Assembly (NCBI GenBank): GCA_963733065.1 | Contig: CAVTBT010000005.1 | Location: 248,001 to 312,000, forward strand | Source of the DNA: CAVTBT01 sp963733065 | Lineage (GTDB): Bacteria; Actinomycetota; Thermoleophilia; Gaiellales; Gaiellaceae | DNA length: 64,000 nucleotides | Direction: 5' to 3' | Part shown: one piece after another, positions 54,076 to 61,766 of the stretch | Numbering within the stretch: the first letter of the stretch is position 1 | Layout: every line of letters begins with the position of its first letter | Made by a program: the position numbers and the translations under genes | Notes under the pieces: generated by a model | What the model saw: only the letters and a program-made list of their open reading frames with translations | Told to the model about the DNA's origin: nothing | The model's database searches: none

Positions 54076-54848
54076 GTCCGCGTCAGCCTCGTCTTGAGGC
54101 CGGCGGCGGAGCCCGCCAAACCGATGGCGGCGATCAGCAGGCTGATCGCGACGGCGAGCCCCAGCGCGGTCGGATTCCAGCCGTCGATGATGAGCGCACG
54201 CACGCCCTCGAGCATGTAGGAAACCGGGTTCAAGCCCGCGACGGCACGAAACCACTCGACCTCGATCAGGTTGCGGGGCATGTTCATCGACGAGACGAAG
54301 AGCAGCGCGAACAGGAACGGGAAGTAGCCCTGGATCGCCTCGCCCGACCCCGTCCGCAGCGCGAGGAACGTGCCGATGGAGCCGAACCCGAGTGCGTACA
54401 GCCCGGACAGGCCGAGGATGACGACAGCGCCGCCCGCGCCCGCCGCGATGTCGACGCCGATGATGAGCCCGGCCGTGAGGTAGACGGCTCCCTGGAGGAG
54501 CCCGAGGGTGACCACCCCGACGAGCTGACCCGCGATCAAGGCCGAGCCTCGCATCGGCGTCAGGCCGAGGCGGTCCAGGAAACCAGTTTGGATGTCCCGG
54601 GCGAGGTCGGTACCGGCGTTCATCGTCGAGAAGAGCGCGCCCTGGACGAACGGGACCGCCATCGCGAACGCCAGGAACGAGTCCGTCGGAAAGCCGGGGA
54701 TCAACGTGGCCGGTTCGAGCCCGCCCGCGTTGACGATCAGGAGGGCGAGCGGGAAGACGAGCGCGAAGACGACGTTCGCCGGCTGCCGGGCCGTCCGGAC
54801 GACCGACCGCTGCCCGAGGTAGGCGACCTGCAGGAGGTACGCCTTCAC
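54072..54848 (-). CDS. ABC-2 type exporter permease (DrrB-like), first copy
   Basis: 258 residues from ATG 54848, overlapping the ATPase stop (ATGA). Six spans: QPANVVFALVFPLALLIVNAGG first, then FLAFAMAVPFVQGALFSTMNAGTDLARDIQTGFLDRLGLTPMRGSALIAGQLVG with the coupling region, VVILGLSGLYALGFGSIGTFLAL, FPFLFALLFVSSMNMPRNLIEVEWFRAVAGLNPVSYMLEGVRALI, and the last span LGLAVAISLLIAAIGLAGSAAG. It is distantly similar to the permease at 53299, so the two probably form a heterodimer. Confidence 0.9.
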   Translation of the reverse strand: MKAYLLQVAYLGQRSVVRTARQPANVVFALVFPLALLIVNAGGLEPATLIPGFPTDSFLAFAMAVPFVQGALFSTMNAGTDLARDIQTGFLDRLGLTPMRGSALIAGQLVGVVTLGLLQGAVYLTAGLIIGVDIAAGAGGAVVILGLSGLYALGFGSIGTFLALRTGSGEAIQGYFPFLFALLFVSSMNMPRNLIEVEWFRAVAGLNPVSYMLEGVRALIIDGWNPTALGLAVAISLLIAAIGLAGSAAGLKTRLTRT

Positions 54849-55834
54849 GCGTGCGCTGGCTCCGGTTCCTCGCTCTCCTCGGCGGCGCCCTCGAGCGAGC
54901 GGCCTGTCTTCTCCAGAAACACGTCGTCGAGCGTGGGCGCATGGAGCTGCAGGTGCTCGAGCTCAAGACCCTCGGCATCGAGCGCCCGGACCACGTCGGC
55001 GAGGCCGTCTGCCCCGGTCCGCAGTCGGACGGCGACACCATTCGGCGTCGATCCGGTCTGCTCTCCGAAGCGCGAGAGCACACTGGTGATCGCGGCGCGG
55101 TCGTCGGGGTTCGCCGGCACCGCCTCCACGGTCGGCCGTCCGATCTCGGCCTTGAGCGCCGCCGGCGTTCCCTCGGCCACGATCCGACCGTGGTCGATGA
55201 TCCCGACCCGATCGGCGAGCACGTCCGCCTCTTCGAGGTACTGCGTCGTGAGGAAGACGGTCACGCCCTCCTCCTTCGCGAGCCGACCTACCTCCTGCCA
55301 GAGCGCGCTCCGGCTCTGCGGGTCGAGGCCGGTCGTGGGCTCGTCCAGAAAGAGGATCCGCGGGTGGTGGACGAGAGCGAGCGCCAGGTCGAGCCGGCGC
55401 TTCATTCCGCCCGAGTAGCCGCGTACCTTGCGGTCGGCCGCCTCGGTGAGCCCAACCCGCGCGAGCAGTTCCTCGGCGCGGCGAGGTCGCTCTGCCCGCG
55501 GCACCGCGTGAAGAGCCGTCTGCAGTCGCATGTGGTCGCGCCCGGTCAACAGCGGATCGAGCGCCGCCTCCTGAAGCGCGGCGCCGATCACGGCCCGGAC
55601 CTTCGGGCCGTCGCGAACGACGTCGTAGCCACCCACGCGCGCCGTGCCCGCGGTCGGCGGCAGCAGCGTCGTGAGCATCAGCACGGTGGTCGACTTACCG
55701 GCGCCATTCGGGCCCAGGAAGCCGTAGATCTCACCCGGGTCGACGTGCAGATCGATCCCGTCGACGGCACGGGGACCCTTCTTGAACTCGCGAACGAGGC
55801 CCTCGACCTCCACGCTGTTGCGCCGCTCCGTCAC
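54845..55834 (-). CDS. ABC exporter ATP-binding protein (DrrA/daunorubicin-resistance type)
   Basis: 329 residues from ATG 55834, first gene of a three-gene overlapping operon. Walker A is FLGPNGAGKSTTVLML, the Q-loop ALQEAALDPLLTGRDHMRLQ, the signature GYSGGMKRRLDLALAL, Walker B ILFLDEPTTGLDPQSR and the H-loop VFLTTQYLEEADVLADRVGIIDHGRIVAEGTPAAL. The C-terminal ~100 residues carry the DrrA-type LHAPTLDDVFLEKTGRSLE element. Substrate unknown. Confidence 0.93.
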   Translation of the reverse strand: MTERRNSVEVEGLVREFKKGPRAVDGIDLHVDPGEIYGFLGPNGAGKSTTVLMLTTLLPPTAGTARVGGYDVVRDGPKVRAVIGAALQEAALDPLLTGRDHMRLQTALHAVPRAERPRRAEELLARVGLTEAADRKVRGYSGGMKRRLDLALALVHHPRILFLDEPTTGLDPQSRSALWQEVGRLAKEEGVTVFLTTQYLEEADVLADRVGIIDHGRIVAEGTPAALKAEIGRPTVEAVPANPDDRAAITSVLSRFGEQTGSTPNGVAVRLRTGADGLADVVRALDAEGLELEHLQLHAPTLDDVFLEKTGRSLEGAAEESEEPEPAHA

Positions 55835-55902
55835 AGCCCTACGCTAGCGGCAGACTGTGGCGCGGGCGGGTCGGCAGTTGCCTTAGCCCGGGCCGGCGCG
55901 AG

Positions 55903-55925
55903 CTGTGGACAAGGTGTCAGACACC
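55903..55925 (+). repeat. REP-like palindromic repeat, copy 5, upstream of the RAYT gene
   Basis: CTGTGGACAA then GGTGTC-A-GACACC (55913-55925), in the divergent gap between the drrA-like start (55834) and the RAYT start (56042), 117 bases before the latter. Confidence 0.88.
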
Positions 55926-56041
55926 ATTCGTGACGGCGCACGCCCACGCTAACCGCCGACTTGTCACGCAACGCGAACGAAAGCGTGCCAACTGACGCGC
56001 GCGGGGTTGCCGAACCGCGACCCGGTAGGCACCGTCGATTC

Positions 56042-56725
56042 ATGGCCCGAGCACTCCGACCTGAAGCCGCAGGACGAATCTTCCACCTGACCGCGCGCGC
56101 CACGTCCGGTCGTAAGTTGTTCACGACGGACGCGGATCGAGACGATTTCATGCGACTGCTCGAGCGCGTCGTGCGGCGCTACCGCTGGCAGTGCCTGGCC
56201 TGGTGCCTCATGGGCACGCACTATCACCTCATCGTCCGCACGCCGAGGCCGAATCTGGGCCGCGGGATGCGGGATCTCAACGGTGCATTCGCGCGGCAGC
56301 TGAATGAGCGCCACGGCAAATTCGGCAGCCTGTTCGCAGAGCGCTACTCCGACGTCGTGATCCGCAGCGACGAGCACTTCGTCAAGGCGCTCCGCTATGT
56401 CGCGCTGAATCCGGTTCGTGCCCGCATCGTCAGACGCCCGGAGCACTGGCGATGGAGCAGCCACGCCGCGCTTGCCGGTCTCGTCCGTCGCCCGTTCGTC
56501 CTCGCAGCGAGAACGGCGCTCCGCCTCTTCCGCGGCAAACCGCTCGACTACCGGCGCTCCGTCGACTTCGAGGCGGGGCTGTCGTCGCCGGCTTCGACGG
56601 TCTCAGGAGAAAGCCACACGACCCCGAGCGGCGGGAGCGTGACCTCCGCGGACCATTGCTGCTCATTCCAGGGCACGTCGTCAGCCTCCACGCCCAAGCC
56701 GTTGCCGACGTCGGAGCCGCCATAG
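56042..56725 (+). mobile_element. REP-associated tyrosine transposase (RAYT, Y1/HUH family)
   Basis: 227 residues from ATG 56042; an in-frame TTG lies further up. RPEAAGRIFHLTARATSGRKLF and DFMRLLERVVRRYRWQCLAWCLMGTHYHLIVRTP are typical RAYT sequence. HYH at residues 60-62 is the metal-binding HUH motif. LNGAFARQLNERHGKFGSLFAERYSDVVI and ALRYVALNPVRARIV follow, with Tyr119 the likely DNA-nicking nucleophile. Conserved sequence ends at about residue 180 (KPLDYRRSVDFEAGL). The remaining tail overlaps the convergent glgB 3' end by 178 bases. No terminal IS structure surrounds it, so it is a domesticated single-copy-type transposase. REP copies lie on both sides, from 42.8 to 61.7 kb. Confidence 0.93.
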
Positions 56726-58473
56726 AAGCGCGAGTCGGTGTTGAGCACCTCGTGCCATCGGCCGGCGACGGGAAGTCCCACCCGCCACGCCTCTCGCACC
56801 ACGGGCGACAGGTTGGCGACACACACCAGCGGCCGCGATCCATCCGCAGAGAGCCGTGCGAACGCCAGCACGTTCTCGTTGACGGCGTTCGGCTCGAGCC
56901 AACGGAACCCGTCGTGGGAGAAGTCGACCTCCCAGAGCGCGGGCTCGGCCCGATAGGCCTGGTTCAGATCCCGCACCAGCGCCCGCACCCCCGCGTGATC
57001 GGGATCGTCCAGCAGATGCCAGTCGAGCGATCGGTCCTCAGACCACTCCTGCTCCTGCGCCAGCTCGCTGCCCATGAAGAGGAGCTTCTTGCCGGGATGC
57101 GCCCACATCAGCCCGTAGAGCGCTCGCAGATTCGCGAGACGCTGCCAGCGGTCGCCGGGAAGCTTGCCGAGGAGCGACCCCTTCCCGTGCACGACCTCGT
57201 CGTGGGACAGCGGCAGGATGAAGTTCTCGTTCCACGCGTAGACGAGGGCGAACGTGAGCTCATGGTGGTGGAACCGCCGGTGGATCGGCTCCTTCGAGAA
57301 GTACTCGAGCGTGTCGTGCATCCAACCCATGTTCCACTTGAAGCCGAAGCCGAGCCCGCCGAGGTATGTCGGCCGTGACACGGCCGGCCACGCCGTGGAC
57401 TCCTCGGCGGCCGAGATCACCGCGGGGTCGTGCCCGTGGACGACCTCGTTCAGCTCCTGAAGGAACGAGATCGCGTCGAGGTCCTCGCGTCCACCGAAGG
57501 CGTTCGGCAGCCACTCGCCGGCCTTGCGCGAGTAGTCGAGATAGAGCATGGACGCCACCGCATCGACTCGCAGTCCGTCGATGTGGAACTCCCGCAACCA
57601 GTAGAGCGCGTTCGCGATCAGAAAGTTCCGCACCTCGTTGCGGCCGAGGTTGAAGACGAGCGTGCCCCAGTCCGGGTGCGACCCACGCCTCGGGTCGTCG
57701 TGCTCGTAGAGCGCCGTCCCATCGAACCGCGCGAGTGCGTACTCGTCGCGGGGGAAGTGCGCAGGTACCCAGTCGAGGATCACGCCCACGCCGAGGGAGT
57801 GGAGGTGGTCGACGAAGAAGCGAAAGTCGTCCGGCTCTCCGAGCGTCGACAGCGGCGCGTAGTACCCGGTCACCTGGTAGCCCCATGAGCCGGAGAACGG
57901 GTGATGCATGACCGGCAGCAGCTCGACATGCGTGAAACCGAGGTCGGTGACGTGCTCGCCGAGCTCCTGCGCCAGCTCGCGATAGGTCAGGGAGCGATCG
58001 CCTTCGAGCGAGTTGCGGCGCCACGATGGCAGGTGCACCTCGTAGATCGCGAGTGGACGGGCGAGCGGGTCGGAGCGGGACTGCAGCCAGCCGTCGTCCA
58101 ACCATTGGTATCGCGAGCGGTAAACGACCGAGGCGCTGCTCGGCGGCACCTCGGCGGCGCGGGCGTACGGGTCAGCCTTGATCCGGAGCTGACCGTCCGC
58201 GCCGTGCACCTCGAACTTGTACTTCGCGCCCTCGCGGGCCTCCTCGACGATGCCGTGCCAGATGCCGGACGAGCCCACGCGCTCGAGCTCATCGGCGCTC
58301 CCGTCCCACTGGTTCCAGTCGCCGACGACCGAGACTGCGCGGGCGTTCGGCGCCCAGAGGGCGAAGGCGACGCCGGTGTCGACGACGTGCGCGCCGAGGT
58401 GATCGTAGATCCGCTCGTGCCTGCCTTCGCCGGCGAGGTGAAGATCGAGCTCCCCAAGGCTCGCGACGCTCAC
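56548..58473 (-). CDS. glgB: 1,4-alpha-glucan branching enzyme
   Basis: GTG 58473 is preferred because GAGGTGG lies six bases upstream; GTG 58494 is in frame. About 641 residues. The CBM48 module has YDHLGAHVVDTGVAFALWAPNARAVSVVGDWNQWDG. The GH13_9 barrel includes WGYQVTGYYAPLSTLGEPDDFRFFVDHLHSLGVGVILDWVPAHFPRDEYALARFDGTALYEHDDPRRG, the nucleophile in FHIDGLRVDAVASMLYLDYSR, the acid in ISAAEESTAWPAV and FILPLSHDEVVHGKGSLL. The extra N-terminal domain of long GlgB forms is absent. It introduces alpha-1,6 branches into the glucan made by GlgE. Its 3' end is overlapped by the RAYT gene on the other strand. Confidence 0.95.
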   Translation of the reverse strand: MSVASLGELDLHLAGEGRHERIYDHLGAHVVDTGVAFALWAPNARAVSVVGDWNQWDGSADELERVGSSGIWHGIVEEAREGAKYKFEVHGADGQLRIKADPYARAAEVPPSSASVVYRSRYQWLDDGWLQSRSDPLARPLAIYEVHLPSWRRNSLEGDRSLTYRELAQELGEHVTDLGFTHVELLPVMHHPFSGSWGYQVTGYYAPLSTLGEPDDFRFFVDHLHSLGVGVILDWVPAHFPRDEYALARFDGTALYEHDDPRRGSHPDWGTLVFNLGRNEVRNFLIANALYWLREFHIDGLRVDAVASMLYLDYSRKAGEWLPNAFGGREDLDAISFLQELNEVVHGHDPAVISAAEESTAWPAVSRPTYLGGLGFGFKWNMGWMHDTLEYFSKEPIHRRFHHHELTFALVYAWNENFILPLSHDEVVHGKGSLLGKLPGDRWQRLANLRALYGLMWAHPGKKLLFMGSELAQEQEWSEDRSLDWHLLDDPDHAGVRALVRDLNQAYRAEPALWEVDFSHDGFRWLEPNAVNENVLAFARLSADGSRPLVCVANLSPVVREAWRVGLPVAGRWHEVLNTDSRFYGGSDVGNGLGVEADDVPWNEQQWSAEVTLPPLGVVWLSPETVEAGDDSPASKSTERR

Positions 58474-58528
58474 GCCGCCACCTCGGGCCGCCACGCGTCG
58501 ACCGCGGCCTGCGGTCGCGCGCGCCGGG

Positions 58529-58551
58529 CTGTGGACAAGGTGTCAGACACC
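58529..58551 (+). repeat. REP-like palindromic repeat, copy 6
   Basis: CTGTGGACAA then GGTGTC-A-GACACC (58539-58551), in the 112-base gap between the mak stop (58586) and the glgB start (58473). Confidence 0.88.
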
Positions 58552-58585
58552 ATCTCACCCCTCGTACCCGCCCGAGCGGCTTCGA

Positions 58586-59998
58586 TCACAGCTCGCTCTC
58601 CAGGATGCGAAGGATCCCTGCCACCGGGATGTCGATCCAGTCCGGACGGTTGTCGAGCTCGTAGCGCAGCTCGTAGACGGCCTTCTCGAGCTCGAACACG
58701 GACAGAAGCCGCGCGATCCCTGTCTCGCCCGCGGGCAGGAGCGAAGGGTCGACAGCGCTGATGTACCCATCGAGAAAGGACTGCCGGCACCGCGCCTCCC
58801 AGCCGTCCGGCGCCTCGATGCCACGCATGATCGGAGCGGCCTGCGACACGTATGCGAACGACCGCAGCATTCCGGCAACGTCGCGCAGCGGCGAACGCTT
58901 CCGCCGTCGCTCGGGCAGCGATCTCGCGGGCTCGCCCTCGAAATCCAGCACGATCCAGTCCTCGTCGTCGCTCCAGAGCACCTGGCCGAGGTGGTAGTCG
59001 CCGTGGTGCCGGATCACGCGGCCGACGGGGCCGATGTTCGACAGCAACCGCAACCGGTCGCGCACCTCCTCGCCGCGCCCCGCGATCGGTGCCACGGACT
59101 CCCGATCCGGCAGGTGCAGGAAGACCTGCTCGATCTCCTCGTCGACCGACGCGGACAGCAGCGCGATCGACTCCGAGCTGGGCTCTTCCGGAGCGAAGCT
59201 CGGGTCGGAGGCATCCGACGCGAGCAACGTGTGCATCGCCGCCGTCACCTCGCCGAGCCGGCCGGCGCGGGCCGGCATCCAGCCGGGCTCGGAGCCGAGC
59301 GTCTCCAGCGCGAGGGTCCAGCCGTCGCCCCGCGACCGGATGAAGCGCTGGAGGATGGCCAGTGTGGCGTCGAGCGGCCTCCCTTCTGTCTCGGCCCATC
59401 CGACGAGTGCTGCGACGTTCGGGAAACCCTGCTCGGTGAGGAAGCGCAGCAGCTCGAGCTCCGGATTGGTTCCCGGCTCGAGCCGCCGGTACAGCTTGAG
59501 CACGAACCGTTCGTCGAGGACGACGGACGTGTTGGACTGCTCGACGCCCATCGGGCGGGCAGTGCCGCGATCGCCTCCACCGGCGTTCGCGTCCCCGGTC
59601 GTGTGGAAGCCGATCGTCGCGTCCGGCAGCGCCATGGTGGCACCGCGCCGCATGAGCCCGACCAACTCACGGGCGAGCTGAGGGTCGGCCATCGCGTCAT
59701 AGGCAACCCAGCCGCCGTGCTCCTCGACCACGCTCTCCGTCCAGCCGTCCTCCGCCGGCCGGAACCCGAGCGCCAGCTGGTAGAGCTCGTGGGTCTGCAG
59801 TCCGAAGCGCACCTCCACGATCGCGATCGAGAGGAGCGGGGGGCCGCCCGGAGCCGTTGCCGCCGAGACGACCCTCGCGTCGAGCACATCACGGGACTTC
59901 GCGCCGAACCAGCGCTGCGAAGCGAGCGCCGCGAGCAGTCCAACGCCGTCCAGGAACGACAGGTCGCCGGCCTCCACGCGCTCGCGCAGGTCAGACAC
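58586..59998 (-). CDS. mak: Maltokinase
   Basis: 470 residues from GTG 59998, whose first bases overlap the treS 3' end by eight. It phosphorylates maltose to maltose-1-phosphate with ATP, the donor for GlgE. FLDGVGLLAALASQRWFGAKSRDV is the cap-domain start. GVEQSNTSVVLDERFVLKLYRRLEPGTNPELELLRFLTEQGFPNVA holds the nucleotide-binding Lys. VIRHHGDYHLGQVLWSDDEDWIVLDFEGEPARSLPERRRKRSPLRDVAGMLRSF carries the catalytic HGDYHLGQ (Asp and Gln) and the metal-binding DFEGEP. ELEKAVYELRYELDNRPDW closes the protein. The position between treS and glgB is the usual operon order. Confidence 0.95.
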   Translation of the reverse strand: MSDLRERVEAGDLSFLDGVGLLAALASQRWFGAKSRDVLDARVVSAATAPGGPPLLSIAIVEVRFGLQTHELYQLALGFRPAEDGWTESVVEEHGGWVAYDAMADPQLARELVGLMRRGATMALPDATIGFHTTGDANAGGGDRGTARPMGVEQSNTSVVLDERFVLKLYRRLEPGTNPELELLRFLTEQGFPNVAALVGWAETEGRPLDATLAILQRFIRSRGDGWTLALETLGSEPGWMPARAGRLGEVTAAMHTLLASDASDPSFAPEEPSSESIALLSASVDEEIEQVFLHLPDRESVAPIAGRGEEVRDRLRLLSNIGPVGRVIRHHGDYHLGQVLWSDDEDWIVLDFEGEPARSLPERRRKRSPLRDVAGMLRSFAYVSQAAPIMRGIEAPDGWEARCRQSFLDGYISAVDPSLLPAGETGIARLLSVFELEKAVYELRYELDNRPDWIDIPVAGILRILESEL

Positions 59999-61706
59999 GG
60001 ATCACCCCGGGCGGAATGGACATGGTGTGCTCCAACGGCTGCTGCTGCTGCTCGTCGGCCGGATCGACGAGCTGGAACCAGAAGAAACCCCGTGGCGCCA
60101 GCGTCAGCAGGTAGGGCAGCTCGCCGATGGCCGGAAACCGCGTCCGGCCGAACATCTCGACCGGGACCCTACCCGCGAACGGGCTGAGGTCGAGCTCGAC
60201 CGCCTGGGCGGAGCGGGCGAGATTGTGCACACAGAGCACGATGTCCTCGCTGAAGGATCGGATGTGGGCGAAGATCTTCGGGTTCTCCGGGTGCAGCGCC
60301 TGGTAGCGCCCGAGACCGAAGACGGGATGCTGCTTCCGCAACTCGACGAAGCGTCGCAGCCAGCGCAGGAACGAGGTGGGCGTGCGCAGCTGGGCCTCGA
60401 CGTTCACCGCCTGGTAGCCGTAGACGGGATCCATCAGCGTCGGCAGGTAGAGCTGCGCGAAGTCGGCGCGAGAGAAGCCGCCGTTCCGGTCGCCGGTCCA
60501 ATGCATGGGCGTGCGGACGCCGTCGCGGTCACCGAGATAGACGTTGTCCCCCATCATGATCTCGTCGCCGTAGTAGAGGACTGGTGATCCCGGTAGCGAG
60601 AACAGGATGGCGTGCATCAGCTCGATCTCGGGCCGGCCACCGTCCAGGAGCGGCGCGAGGCGCCGGCGGATGCCGAGGTTGAGCTTCATCCGCGGATCCT
60701 TGGCGTACTCCTCGTACATGTAGTCCCGCTCCTCGTCGGTGACCATCTCGAGCGTCAGCTCGTCGTGGTTGCGCAGGAACAGGCCCCACTGCGCATTCTG
60801 GGGAATCGGCGGCGTGCGCTCGAGGATCTCGATCATCGGCCTCGCCTCCTCCCGTCGTAGCGCCATGAACATGCGGGGCATGACCGGGAAGTGGAACGCC
60901 ATGTGGCACTCGTCGCCGTCCCCGAAGTACGCGACCACGTCCTCCGGCCACTGGTTCGCCTCGGCCAGGAGCACCCGGTCCGGGTAGCGCGCGTCGACCT
61001 CTTCGCGCACGCGCTTCAGGTACTCGTGCGTGCGCGGGCGGTTCTCGCAGTTCGTGCCCTCGTCCTCGAAGAGGTACGGCACGGCGTCCAGGCGGAAGCC
61101 GTCGAGCCCGAGGTCGAGCCAGAAGCGGAGCACCTCCAGCATCGCGTCCTGCACCTGCGGGTTCTCGTAGTTCAGGTCCGGCTGGTGGTGGAAGAAGCGG
61201 TGCCAGTAGTACTGGCCGCGGACGGGATCCCAGGTCCAGTTCGAGGTCTCGCTGTCGATGAAGATGATCCGGGCGTCCTGGTACGCGGTGTCGCCGTCCG
61301 ACCAGACGTACCAGTCGGCCTTCGCGCCGTTCGAATCGCTCCGCGACTCCTGGAACCACGGGTGGTCCGACGACGTGTGGTTCATGACGAGATCGACGAT
61401 CACCCGGATCCCGCGCTGGTGCGCCTGCTCGACGAAGAGCCGGAAGTCCTCGACGACGCCATAGTCCGGGTTGATGTCGTAGAAGTCGGCGATGTCGTAG
61501 CCGCCGTCGCGAAGCGGCGACGGGTAGAACGGCAGCAGCCAGATGCAGTCGATGCCGAGCCACTGCAGGTAGTCGAGCTTCTGCGTGAGGCCGCGGAAAT
61601 CGCCCGAGCCGTCGTCGTTCGAGTCGAAGAACGCCCGGGTGTGGATCTCGTAGAAGACCGCCGTCTTGAACCACAGCGGCTGGCTCTCGAACCAGTGCTC
61701 AGCCAC
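59991..61706 (-). CDS. treS: Trehalose synthase (maltose alpha-D-glucosyltransferase)
   Basis: 571 residues from GTG 61706, a normal single-domain TreS length without a fused maltokinase. It interconverts maltose and trehalose. FYEIHTRAFFDSNDDGSGDFRGLTQKLDYLQWLGIDCIWLLPFYPSPLRDGGYDIADFYDI opens the barrel. VIVDLVMNHTSSDHPWFQESR, DGFRLDAVPYLFEDEGTNCENRP (nucleophile Asp), VLLAEANQWPEDVVAYFGDGDECHMAFHFPVMPRMFMAL (acid Glu) and FLRNHDELTLEMV are TreS-specific. It runs directly into mak. The gap to glgE holds REP copy 7. Confidence 0.96.
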   Translation of the reverse strand: MAEHWFESQPLWFKTAVFYEIHTRAFFDSNDDGSGDFRGLTQKLDYLQWLGIDCIWLLPFYPSPLRDGGYDIADFYDINPDYGVVEDFRLFVEQAHQRGIRVIVDLVMNHTSSDHPWFQESRSDSNGAKADWYVWSDGDTAYQDARIIFIDSETSNWTWDPVRGQYYWHRFFHHQPDLNYENPQVQDAMLEVLRFWLDLGLDGFRLDAVPYLFEDEGTNCENRPRTHEYLKRVREEVDARYPDRVLLAEANQWPEDVVAYFGDGDECHMAFHFPVMPRMFMALRREEARPMIEILERTPPIPQNAQWGLFLRNHDELTLEMVTDEERDYMYEEYAKDPRMKLNLGIRRRLAPLLDGGRPEIELMHAILFSLPGSPVLYYGDEIMMGDNVYLGDRDGVRTPMHWTGDRNGGFSRADFAQLYLPTLMDPVYGYQAVNVEAQLRTPTSFLRWLRRFVELRKQHPVFGLGRYQALHPENPKIFAHIRSFSEDIVLCVHNLARSAQAVELDLSPFAGRVPVEMFGRTRFPAIGELPYLLTLAPRGFFWFQLVDPADEQQQQPLEHTMSIPPGVIRV

Positions 61707-61715
61707 GCGCGACCC

Positions 61716-61738
61716 CTGTGGACAAGGTGTCAGACACC
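61716..61738 (+). repeat. REP-like palindromic repeat, copy 7
   Basis: CTGTGGACAA then GGTGTC-A-GACACC (61726-61738), in the 60-base gap between the glgE stop (61767) and the treS start (61706). Confidence 0.88.
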
Positions 61739-61766
61739 GACTCGGCCACCGCCCACGCCGCGCCGC

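Noticed and set aside
53299..55083. A 594-codon open frame over the exporter genes
   Set aside because: Only its last 258 codons are the DrrB-like permease; the rest is an alternative-frame shadow of the first permease and the ATPase.
42857..61738. The GGTGTC-A/T-GACACC palindromes as operators of a trehalose regulator
   Set aside because: Several copies lie inside coding sequence or between convergent genes, and the conserved asymmetric arm is not needed for a dimeric regulator. REP elements next to a RAYT explain them better.
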